DNA of 64,000 bases from Klebsormidium nitens. Lineage: Eukaryota; Streptophyta; Klebsormidiophyceae; Klebsormidiales; Klebsormidiaceae. The notes below the pieces were generated by a model. That model was not told where the DNA came from. It saw nothing but the letters and a program-made list of their open reading frames with translations, and made no database searches. Positions 1 to 10,132 of the stretch are shown here, one piece after another. How positions within the stretch are numbered: position 1 is the first letter of the stretch; each line of letters begins with the position of its first letter. The DNA lies in contig DF237050.1 in the NCBI GenBank assembly GCA_000708835.1, positions 57,919 through 121,918 of the forward strand. The letters are read 5' to 3'. Made by a program: the position numbers and the translations under genes.

Positions 1-103
1 GCCAGTGTAGCCCGAGTGGCTGTTAGAAGTATTTGCGCACTGCCACTCGGGCTACACTGGCGCCAGTGTAGCCCGAGTGGCAGTGCGCAAATACTTCTAA
101 CAG
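1..103. repeat. Perfect palindrome at window start
   Basis: Positions 20-61 and 62-103 are exact reverse complements (42-bp arms, no spacer). Bases 1-20 repeat 62-81 as a direct copy, so the same 20-bp block occurs three times, once inverted. The right arm ends at the AG that could serve as the acceptor of the first recognisable polymerase exon. A spacer-less palindrome at the very edge of the sequence could be a real foldback. It could equally be a chimeric read or assembly join at a contig end. Confidence 0.9.
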
Positions 104-3100
104 GCTTTCCCGTGGGCAGTCGACGGTACGAGTTTTTGGCATTCTCGACGAGCCAGGTGCGCGAGCAGGCGGTGTGGTTTTATGCACCCGAGGAGGAGGA
201 GACGGCGGATGGCGTGAGAAAGAGACTGGGGCAGTTTGAGGGTATCAACAATGTCGGTGAGTCAGCGAAGGAAAGATTTTGATGCTAAAACTTCTTCTCG
301 CTATCCTTGAATCGACTGCCGTTAAAGTATCTTGAAATTACTGAGAAACTCTGTCAAATCTAGTAAAATGAAAGGATGCACGCAACTGCGCTTCATCGAA
401 ATTATCCAGCGTGCCATCCCCCAGAGTCTGCAACTATACTTCATCAAGATACAATCTGACGACCTGATTACGACCATTCCGTAAGACCCTGGTCATGAGC
501 AATTATGAAGGATCCTGTCCGCATTCACACCCATGACAAAAAGAGATATTGAAGCTCTATTCTTTTCGGCATACTGATCATCCAATTCTCGCAGAATTTT
601 TTTTCTTGAGGGGACCGCTGCACTTGATTCCTCCTAATTTACAATCTCTCAACCACGTTTAAACTCGTCTTCCAGCCAAGAATGGGTCAGTGCTTCTCCG
701 ACACGCGCGCCACGGTCGACTTCCACCAGGAAGAGCGGATTCCGGACATCCAGCGGAACGGGTGCTGTTTCTCAGACGGGATCGGCCGCGTATCACCGGA
801 CCTCGCGGACGACATGGCGCGCGCGCTGGGCCGTCCCACGCCATCCGCATTCCAGATACGCTATGGCGGGTACAAAGGGGTTATTGCTGTATATCCCCCC
901 TGGGCAGGCCAAAAGCGGCTGGGCCTGCGCAAGAGCATGGAGAAATTCAAGAGCGCGGACAAGAACCTGGAAGTCATAACCTGGTCGCGTTTCCTGCCCG
1001 CGTTTCTCAACCGCCAGATCATCACCCTGCTCTCGACACTAGGCGTGCCGACCTCTCTCTTCCAGCAGCTGCAAGAAGACATGGTGTCAAAGCTGGGGGC
1101 GATGATGGAAAGCCGGGCGGCAGCCCTCCGGTTGCTGTGCGCCACGTGTCCCGGGGACGGCCAGTGGACGGCCAAGATGATGCTGGAGGCGGGCTTCGAC
1201 CCGCGCGGGGAGCCACACCTGTGCGCGATGCTGCGCGCGATTCAGGCGGACCAGCTGCGCGAGCTGAGGACGCGCGCGCGCATCTTCGTGCCCAGAGGGG
1301 CGTGCCTTCTAGGTGAGCCATCTGGCACTGTTTTGGTTGCAATGCATTACAGTCAGTTAACGTCAGTTAACGTCATATAACGTCAGATAACGTCATAAAT
1401 GCGAAACGCTCTCAAGATGTTCGTCAGACAAGATACAACGGTCTCTCCAAAAGAATAAACTTCTAAGAGAGGGTTTTGAATGCCTTCAAGTTCTCGCTGT
1501 GCTCTGGGTGAGAGCAGTACATCAGAGACCGGTTCCCAATCTCTCAGAGGCTTTGAATATCTGCGTCAGAACCCGGGTAGTTTAGAGATGTCGCCCTTAA
1601 AATCAAATTTCTCATCTTGGAAAGCTTGCAAAATGGTCCAGAAAGGTCTCGGAATGGCAATGTGTTCTGATAACGGCAGCAAGCCAGATTCAGGGATGTG
1701 ACCTTTGCGTGTTCTGGCAGGGTGCTTAGACGAAGACGGCGTGTTGGAAGAAGACAAAGTGTTCGTACAGCTCAGATGGCCGGAAGAAGGCGACGGGCTG
1801 GCGGGACATGTACCCACGTGGGTCAGAACGTCGAAGGGCTCGATCGCACCAAAGGTATGACGTCAGAAAGCCATAATATAAACGCTCTAATACGATCCTG
1901 TGTCTGTTCTAGATAGAAAGGTTTATCGAGGGAGGTTGATTAGTTGCGATTTCTGTAGGGTGTGGATCTGACAGTGATTTATATGCTTAGTCCTAGCGTG
2001 TCTTGGCAATCAAGCTTAAAACCCAGACTCTCAAACAATATGTTGTCTGCTAACCGATTCAATATCAACTTGGCCACAATTCTCGGAAAGAAATCGAGGC
2101 GGATCAAAGATGGCTTATATTTCTCGTCTTTCTTGACAATTTCAGTTCACGAAGTTGACGCCGCTTACGTGTGTGCAGGTTCTCACAGGCGAGGTCACAG
2201 TAGTAAAGAATCCGTGCCTGTGGCCGGGGGACGTGCGCAAGCTGACAGCTGTCGACCGGCCCCAACTGCGCCATCACATGAACACCGTCGTCTTCTCACA
2301 GAAGGTGATCTCACGACTTCAGCTGCCTGAGATCAGCTTCTTTCTTTCTTGAGAAGAGAAGATTGGGAGGGGTCAGCACGTTGTAACAGACCTGAAAGAA
2401 TGTTTATTGGTGTGAATTATTTCTGCTCCCAAGCTGAACCGTGTCCCTTCTTGAAAGTTGTAGCAAAAACATCCGTCATGTTCTTTCTCAAACGTGCACG
2501 CCATGATATGGAAACCGCTTCGCACTTACACCACTTCTTCCCGAGAGCGAAGGTAAGTTTCCCGGCAGGGCCCAAAAACGGTGTACGAACACTGTTTTCC
2601 AAGAAAAGCTGCGGGCACTTTACTGTGTCCAGTCCTTTGTTGTTCAGAGCTTCCCAGATCCTTCCACCCGCTCCAGAGTTTGAGCTTTTCACGGCAGGGT
2701 GCTCGCCCGACCCCCAGCCTGCTGTCGGACGGCGATCTGGACGGCGACAAGTTCTTTGTCTTCTGGGAGCCTGCGCTCGTGTTCCCGGGGGAGAACTGGC
2801 AGGCCCTGGACTCGCCCTGGACTACCGACCGCAACCACCCACCGTCAAAGACAAGGTGTCCGTCGAAGTAAGCTTCTGACCCGCCTCTGCAATCAAGCAA
2901 ATCTCAGACGGGAGCGGCTAAGGAACTGCATATAGTAGAAAAGACTAGTCTATGTAACTTTGTGGACCCCAATGAAAGTATCTGCTTCGTAAGGAGGCTC
3001 GGTGTTTCCTGGTCTTACAATCTGCCTGCAAGGAAGAAGCGTCGCAATAAGTCCTCGAGAGCGGGCCAGGCGATTATGAGGATTCTGTGAAGAAGAGACG

Positions 3101-4222
3101 AGAAGGCTCTCACTTTGGTTTGGCGAGCGCTGCGCAATAGGTGCTGTTTTCAGGCTGTCGAAGCAGTAGCCTCTGCTTGCTTTTTGAAGTCCTTGGATCG
3201 ATCTGTCGGGGGAGGCGATGAGTTCTTCTGTTGCGACTTCCTCTCTTCAAAGAAAGCTCAAAAAATCTCGGACATCTCTCTTCGATATGTTCGACTACTT
3301 CTTCTCTCAAGAGTACCAAGTTACAAAACTCCTGACCAATCATTGTTCCGGCTCGCTTTGACCCCTTTGAAACCGGGTACAAAGCATCTGCTCTTTTTGC
3401 CATCCCCCGCAGGACATCCAGCACTTCTTTTTGGAGTACCTAGTCAACGACAGCTTGGGCCTCATCTGCAACGCCCACGTGGTAATCGCCGACCGAGACC
3501 CCCGGGGCGCAGCGTCCGACCAGTGCCGCCAGCTGGCAGCCCTGGCGTGTACAGCTGTCGACTACCCCAAGACAGGGCACCCGGCCGTCTTGCCGCGGGA
3601 GCTGCGATCGGTACAGTACCCCGTCTTCATGGAGAAGGAAGATAAGCCCGTGTATCAATCGCAGAGCGTCCTGGGTCAGCTGTACCGGGCAGTGAAGGAG
3701 AGAACGGCGGGGGGAGGTCTAGAGCTTTCCGGTCCGAGCGCGGGAGAACTGGTGTTGGACGGAGATCTAGAGGTTCCGGGGTTCAAGGAGCACTTGGACG
3801 AAGCGTGGATTGCCAAGGGCTTTTACGACCAGGAGCTGACTGAGAGCATGCACAAGTATCGGATCGAAAGCGAGGTCCAGGTGGTGACGGGCTGCATCGG
3901 TTCGATGTCGACGTTCCACCGAGTGAAGCCCATCAAGATCAAGGAAAGGATCCGGGAAGCATTTGGTGCCGTCACTAAGAAGGCGCGGGAGGTTTTCGAG
4001 TACGGTCTCGGGGTAGTGGACCGAGAGGAGCCCCGCCCGGAAGAGAGAATAAGAGATGAGGAGCGGGTGGCGAAAGCGTATGCGTATTACTACGTGACGT
4101 ACAGCCGGGATTGGCGGGAGCGGAAGATTGCGGAGGGGGAGGTCGAAGAGTCGGACAGTGTTCTGCTGAGCTTTCCTTGGGTTGTGGCCGATGTGCTGGG
4201 AAGCCTGAAAGCTCGAAAGTAG
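104..4222 (+). CDS. RNA-dependent RNA polymerase, C-terminal half (5' partial, frame-disrupted)
   Basis: Eukaryotic RNA-dependent RNA polymerases copy single-stranded RNA into dsRNA for small-RNA silencing. Exons: ~104 (or 120)-256, 675-1312, 1721-1854, 2179-2304, 2698-2867, 3413-4222. Family motifs appear in order: YEFLAFSTSQ, MGQCFSDT, FSDGIG, PSAFQIRYGGYKG, the catalytic DLDGD at 2734-2748, then LVNDSLGLICNAHVVIADRD and AVDYPKTGHPA in the last exon. The usual N-terminal ~500 residues are missing, because the gene starts at the window edge beside the palindrome. Two joins do not keep frame. After 256|675 the sequence reads NVAK, but the conserved MGQCFSD lies in another frame. Inside exon 5, near 2812-2822, the frame changes between GDKFFVFW and the DYRPQPP...SVE stretch. 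This is either a pseudogene, sequence errors or an unseen micro-exon. Family assignment is firm; an intact product is doubtful. The clade (RDR1/2/6) is not assigned. Confidence 0.9.
1351..1400. repeat. Five-copy 10-bp tandem repeat with ACGTCA cores
   Basis: Five 10-mers of consensus CGTCAGTTAA lie head to tail, 38 bp inside the second polymerase intron. They create four AACGTCA sites, the reverse complement of the TGACGT core bound by plant TGA-type bZIP factors. The exact 10-bp period puts every core on nearly the same DNA face. A regulatory role is inference. Confidence 0.85.
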
Positions 4223-5469
4223 GCAGATCAGCCCCAGATCAGAAGAAAAAGCCGCTTCCGGGTTAACTTGTGGGTAACAGCTTGAAGGGCGAGCCGATTG
4301 AGGGGTCGACAGGGTAAGCGGGTTCAGTGGGGTTATCGTGAGCGAAATCTTCTTGGAGTCAAGCGGGCTAGGAAAGACGTCGATCGGCTGCCTAAGCATG
4401 ACGAGTAACTCAACAATGATACACTGGTCACACCGTAGGAAAGCCTTTTCAGGCCGAGGACTTGAGTCTGGATCAGAACATGTGCACACGGCCATCTTTT
4501 TATGATTACCTGCAAGGTAGTCAAGCGCACCTATAAAAGCTGCTCGATCGTTCATCTGACAACATGAATCAGTCAGAGCATAGAAAACGACCTGTTGTAA
4601 CAAGGAGCATAAAACAGAAGCACAGGCCCAAGTGTACGTGCAGTAGTAAAAAGATATTGCGATATTGCTGTACAGATCTCCCACATTTGTTCAGCAGGCC
4701 CCTGACCGGATTAGTAACACATCTACATGGCATGGACAGACGTCGTGCGTACATGATGCATGTCATGCGGACGCTGCATATAGACAGCATGATGCACAGC
4801 ATAAGTGTGTTGCATACCGTGCTATATCAGCAACAGGCGGAGCTGCCGCAGCGCGGAGGCCCGGGTTGCACGCTCTCATGTCGTCACATGTACACCGGTG
4901 GCCGCCCGTTTCTTTACAATAATATGCACGCCGGTTGGAGTCTGCCACCATATGAGAGAGGGAGTCATTGGCATAGCTGATGGATTCTGTGACCCTCTCT
5001 AGGTCATGATGCATTCACTCGGGCGCAATCGAACATGTCGCTGTAAGCTAGTACGATTCGTTTGAAAGAAGTGCGTGTATATTTGACTTAAGGTCTGACT
5101 CTTGCGGCGGGACCGTTCTTCTGCAATGCAGCTGAGCCTATAATATTTGCAACAAGTCCTGGAAGTCTTGACTTTCGGCACACACTGTACATGCTCAAGC
5201 TCACTTGGAACTTGGACGCCAAAACTTGATTCTTGAACTATTTTGGCCTCGCACAGATGTTAATATTTTACAGACTGCTTCACAATCTTCGACTACGAAG
5301 CGACATATATGTCATTGCTACAGCCATCATTGTGTGGCAAAACACTCGAGCTGCCCGGCACCTACACATGGTTGTTTCCAAAAAGCAGCGGCAAGCCAAG
5401 TAAGAACAGAGCCAAGAGGTCAGTATCGGCATGTCTCCGTCAGCTCTGAACAAAAGTCTGGTCGCTCAG
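4223..5469. other. Convergent intergenic region, no gene seen
   Basis: This lies between the 3' ends of the polymerase (+) and the PEBP gene (-). The open frames here (for example 4564-4980) look like chance: they resemble no family, are rich in His, Met and Arg, and lack convincing exon structure. Presumably it holds the two 3' UTRs. Confidence 0.5.
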
Positions 5470-7068
5470 CTAGTGCGAGGATGTGAAGTATCCTGCCATA
5501 ACGGGCGCCGCAACCGCGCTGGACATGAGGAAGCTGCTCATTTTGAACTGTCTGCGATCGTCGGTGGAGGGGATGTCGAGGACCGCGGTCGGACGCTGAC
5601 GGAAGAGCACGAAAGCGTAGCGGTGCGGCAGGTCGCCTTTGGGCTGGATGGGCTCATAGGAGGCGACCACTTTGCCAACCTTTGCCGGATCTGAAAGCAA
5701 GGTCAGTGAGTAGGCAATTAGTTTGTGATGACTTGGATGAAACATAGCGTGGATGAAACATAGGTGACAATATAATACTGGAATCGGGTACACGCAGGGA
5801 CAAAAAGAGTACGAAGAAGCTTTGCACATTAGGCGAAGCAACTGATGACGCAACCTCAGACGAGGAGAAGATTTTCCGAGTACTATGCAAGGAACAGATA
5901 TGCCTTCTCAAAGTATATTTCATGGCAATCCCTATTTCCATCTCAAAGGCCAATCTCGCATGTCTTATGATGATTTCCCTGCTTTCAACGAGCCTGATGG
6001 AACGGGCGACTTCTCACCCATCAGAGCTGCGTCGCTGGTCGCTTGGGGCCCCGGGATGTTGGTCACGAGCCAGTGCAGGTATTCGCCGTTCCCCGGGTTG
6101 GTCGGGTCGGGGGAGTCCAGGTCGACGAGCACCACAGTGTACAGGTGGGACTGCGCCTCGACGAAGTTCTCGTGGATGCTCAGCATGGGGGAGGACTTGA
6201 GATCAGCGGAGGCGTACCTCTCGCCGTTCTCGATCTGTAGAGTGAAACGCAAAGACTCCATCAATGCTTTGGCCATCAATGTATCGACACACTTTTCATG
6301 GATGCTCGTGAATATAACACAACGACTCCATCCGTTGTTTGATCACCATACAAAATTTTGTAGTATTCTATATATGAGAGGAAGAATTTCTATTTCCTTT
6401 CGAAGCTCAATCTGCGGTTGAACCATCGAGACATCGGTTCCCTCTTTGCTTTCCGTTCGTTTGTGGGGTTTGAAAGTCACCAACGAACGGAACTCTGTTT
6501 GTTTTCTGTTTCTCGGCGGATGTTTGCATTTCTGTGGTTTGTCATCCTCCATCTGTTGATAAACTGTGACAAACTGACGTCCTCTTTTCGGTCTGCGGAC
6601 TGGTCAGCATCCCAAGATTGAACCTCCTCGGCACAGGAAAAAATCAGCTAGGGTCTTCAGCGACGAGGCTTTCAGAGAATATCTGACAGAACGACCATTT
6701 CACAGGACTCAACTTTCTTGCATGCTCCTCGACGCTAGTCAATCAAGAACTCAGAAGCTCACTTTATTCTTCGTCAGCATCTCACAGGTGCTCTCAAGCG
6801 CCGACAAGATCTTGATTGCAGGATATCATCCCATATGCAAACCAAATGGGAAGTTCCTGCTGGCCACTTTTACCTGCAAGGTTCCCTTGTCTGTTCCAAA
6901 GACCAGATTCAGTTGTGCGCTCGGGTTGAACGTGTCCAAGACGTCTGGAACGATTCCTGCCGCTTCCAGTTCGCTCATCAACGTTGGAGAGGCAGTTGTG
7001 CTGGCGAACGGTGTTGACGGAGCTGCCGGAACGACGGAAGCAACTTGAGTTGCGATCGGTGGCAACAT
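5470..7068 (-). CDS. PEBP-family protein
   Basis: This is a phosphatidylethanolamine-binding-protein fold, the superfamily of plant MFT/FT/TFL1, animal RKIP and yeast Tfs1, which bind anionic ligands or phospholipids and act in signalling. Exons on the minus strand: 7068-6874, 6234-6018, 5690-5470, giving 210 aa in frame. Key elements are GIVPDVLDTF near the N-terminus, the ligand-pocket motif DLDSPDP at residues 103-109 (canonical DPDxP), EYLHWLVTNIPG, and LPHRYAFVLFRQ with His160-Arg161. The first 35 residues are rich in Ala, Ser, Thr and Pro and look disordered. The first in-frame ATG (7068) is taken as the start, although the frame is open upstream to 7101. The spacing and DLD variant look less like FT/TFL1 than like a general PEBP; I would not assign flowering-type function. 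Confidence 0.85.
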
Positions 7069-8085
7069 GGTTTGGCAAAACCTCTCAGCATAGAGAAACA
7101 ACTTTTTCAGGTAATAGTGAAGAGCACACGCACACCTTTTAAATGCTTGGGCAAAGAATGTTTCCCTGACTTAACTGGATAGAGTGTGGGCAGCATTTGA
7201 GTACAGACGCCTCCAACCAAATTTGCTGCTGAGGCGATTATCAGAGGACTGGTGCCAGTTGAGAATGGAGCATGTACCAGACCTAAGGGCAAATAGAAAG
7301 GCTCTGTGAAGCACACGAACTAGTCTTCATGTTGCTTCATGTGGCGGGACAACTTTTTAGTCCAGATATTTGCACAGCCAAATAAGAAGATCTTTTCCTG
7401 GATCATTCCTAAACAGCCGAGAGAGAAATACCCCAACCTCATCAACTGAGCCTTAATGTGATGCTGGCCGTCACTTCAACGAAGATCCACATAAGTTTGT
7501 AATGCACATATTGACGCTCTCAGGTTGTTGGTGTTTCCAATTGAGCAACCATGCCAAAAGTTAAGTGCACAGACCTGGTTGGTCAGTCTGACTGGATTCC
7601 TCTACTTGAGTCCGCGGACCAGCGCTTGTTGCAGTTCCTCCTGCGAGAATCATCTTGCACATTATGATGAAGTCCAATTCACACAGAATTGATGGAAACT
7701 CCACCTATGTCAGCTTCTGATTACACGAGTAGCTGCAGGCTGCGCTGAATATCCAGCATCTATGAAGGCCAGCGACCGCCTGCAAAACCGAAGCCACCGT
7801 CCGTAGCCAAATGGAACTGGAATTCAGACCATTGCTCCTGTCCAAAAGTTCTATATTACGATTTTGCACATGAATCTACTTCTTGCACGACCTCCTCTTC
7901 TATCAGAAAGTTCAAGCTAACTCATGCCAAATAGCGAGCAAAGCTAGATCAGGAAATGTAGAATCCAAAGTGGTCAACATTTGCAACTCACCCTGCGTTG
8001 ATGCAGCCGTCTGTTCTTCAATTCTCCCCTGTGTGGAAGCTTCTTCCCCTGCCATCTCTGACTTTTCTCCTCCCGGGTGAGCCAT
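7069..8085 (-). other. Upstream region of PEBP gene with possible minus-strand exons
   Basis: There is no recognisable gene. Two minus-strand stretches have exon-like character. One is 8085-7992, with an ATG, acidic and Gln-rich coding, and a good GTGAG donor. The other is 7640-7575, between an AG and a GT, continuing in compatible phase and hydrophilic. They could belong to a 5' exon set or a separate small disordered protein. They do not join the PEBP first exon in phase, so they are left unassigned. Confidence 0.2.
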
Positions 8086-8289
8086 TGGCACAGTTTGCAG
8101 CTGCAAATGATGATTTTTTCAAGTTGCTCCTTCTCAGATGACTTGCGCTCTTCTAGATTGCAGCTCACGTTCGGAGGTGATGGTCACAATGTGTCAACAC
8201 AAAGCAGGGCGCTGCAGCATCTGTGCCTTCGCTTCCAAAGCAACTTCCTTCTTCTGAAGTCTGCTCAGACTGCTGCATTGGACACCAGT

Positions 8290-8530
8290 TCTGCGCTCCA
8301 AGCAAGCGGCGCCAGGGTTTCCCACAGCCGGCAGCTACACTTGGACCTGGCCGGCCGAGAAGAGACCCCGGCCGGTGCCGAAGGCACCCTGCCGGCTGGT
8401 CAGCCGGCAGAAAATGCAGGCAAAAAGTGGGCTCAGCCGGCCGGTAAACCAAATGCTGGCTACCGAGCCGGCAGAACCGGGGGCGCGCCGGCAGCTGGCC
8501 GGCCGGGACAAAAGTCCGTGGGAAACCCTG
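8290..8530. repeat. CCGG/GCCGGC-rich low-complexity patch
   Basis: About a dozen GCCGG or CCGGC hexamer-like motifs occur within roughly 200 bp, several as GGCCGGCC palindromes, in an otherwise balanced region. The patch keeps frames open on both strands (8077-8712 plus, 8165-8587 minus), which is a composition effect. It lies just outside the foldback element, which carries the related motif GGTGGCCGGT. Confidence 0.6.
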
Positions 8531-8743
8531 AGCGGCGCCCATCATCATGGTTGCATGCGCGGTGCGGGCGCCATGCCAAGTCATCAACCGTGCGTCACCT
8601 TGCTGGCGTCATCCGCCGACCAGTCCAAAACCCCGAACCTTCTGAGTCAAGTTTCGGACGGCGCACGACCGCCCGCGGCCCGCGACCATTTATAGCGCTT
8701 GACTCGATCTGAGGTGACTCGGATGCGACCGGCCGTCCATGGC

Positions 8744-9339
8744 ATCGTGTCAAAACATATGTGCAGTGGCGTCCGGACCTCCGCGCTTTTCTGAATTTCC
8801 TTGGTGGGGCCAGTGGCCGGTTCTCGGAGCTCCGTGGCGAAGAGTCGAGGGGGCTGGTGGCCGGTGCCCGGTTGACGGACCACTTTCACAGCATTTTATA
8901 AGTCACATTTCTGAAATAGTCCGCCTATATAGATAATGGACTTCGTATACATGTACCTACCCTCGCCTGCCCCCTGCAAGAAGCCAGGCCACACCAACCG
9001 ACCGGTCGAGTCGAAGACAATGGTCAAACGGGTTTTGTCAAAAATGACAATGGCCCAGACGCATATAGCAGGATTATCGCCTTATACAGCTTCAAATTGG
9101 CTCCTATGGGCCTCGGGCCTGTTCCTATTGAAATGCATCTAACCTAGTTATGCTTTAAACATATTTTGCAGACCACATCCTCCTATCTGAATCTGATTTC
9201 GACTTATGTTCTGTCGGGGCCCATGGGCACCCCTGGTGGCCGGTGTTTTTTGAGTCAATTTCTGGCCGTACCCCCCTGGTGGCCGGTTCTTTTTTCGGAG
9301 GTCCGGACGCACTTGCACAAGTGTTTTGACACGATGCCC
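8744..9339. mobile_element. MITE-like foldback element with terminal inverted repeats
   Basis: The left end begins GGCATCGTGTCAAAACA and continues through GTCCGGACCTCCG. The right end, read on the minus strand from about 9339, begins with the same GGCATCGTGTCAAAACA and reaches GTCCGGACCTCCG after a similar spacing. The arms run about 50 bp with a few mismatches. Inside are several copies of GGTGGCCGGT, two of them in direct order at about 9233-9288. The interior has no transposase-like frame. Length near 600 bp, inverted ends and no coding fit a non-autonomous DNA transposon. A short CAT flanks both ends and may be the target duplication, but three bases are weak evidence. Superfamily unknown. 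Confidence 0.7.
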
Positions 9340-10132
9340 ATACATCCGAACGTATCACTGGCACATGAGGCGGTCAGCATACCTCTATAGAAATCTTTCG
9401 TCCGACAGCTGCTGCAAATCACCCGTCCTTGAGCGGGCGCCGCGTAAGGTGGGCCATAGAAAATGCAGCCCCTCCCGTTGCGCAACAGCGAGCGCCTTCA
9501 TGCTCATGATTGTGAAACAGCGATGTTCCGTGCTCGTGGTCACACCGGCCCGCAGGCTGGTATGCAGCACACGAAGATGCATGAAGAGAGCTGCCTCTTG
9601 GTCTGAGAGCTTGCACTTGAGATCCGTTAATTCATTGACCCGAGCTGGCTATACTTATGCAGAACAGTGTCTACAATCTACCATGTGATGATGAATGCTG
9701 GAGACCTTGGACCTTGGAGACCGTCTATCTTCATATGATAGACGCACTACAAGCGGCAACCGTCACGCACATATGACAGAATCACATAAAGAGACCAAGA
9801 TTGTAGGATAGAAACAGTATGTGCGCAATCCCCGCCTAAGGACAATACTGTGGAGATCGCATTCAATGATTGCAATCACTCGACACATTTCACTTCATAG
9901 TCGCTATTGGATCTTAGCCTCGGGCTTGGGGTATGAATGATGAAAGGTTACCATCAGCAATTGGATCCAGAGCAGCCAACCTTTGAAGGCGTGGTTTGGT
10001 TGCAGAGCTACCAGATGAAGTGCTGACAACTGCCTTTCGTGTCAATGGGTTTGCTCGAGGAGACGCAAGCTGCAACATATGAAGAGCCCCCCATTCCAGT
10101 TTATGATAAACGTCATCGCGGACTAGACGAGG
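9340..10132. other. Intergenic, nothing recognised
   Basis: AT-neutral sequence between the foldback element and the 3' end of the SWC5 gene. The frame 9326-9688 is not supported by similarity or splice structure. Confidence 0.4.

Noticed and set aside
2349-2879. 176-aa plus frame through polymerase exon 5
   Set aside because: Only its last ~16 residues are real coding (after the frame change); the earlier part is intron and wrong-frame exon.
3767-4684. 305-aa minus-strand frame opposite the last polymerase exon
   Set aside because: It is the antisense shadow of a strongly conserved coding exon and resembles no family.
4564-4980. 138-aa plus frame in the convergent intergenic region
   Set aside because: Composition rich in His, Arg, Met and Cys, no family resemblance, no exon context.
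8077-8712. 211-aa plus frame and 140-aa minus frame over the CCGG-rich patch
   Set aside because: Both are kept open by GC-rich repeats; no motif, no splice support, and they overlap each other.
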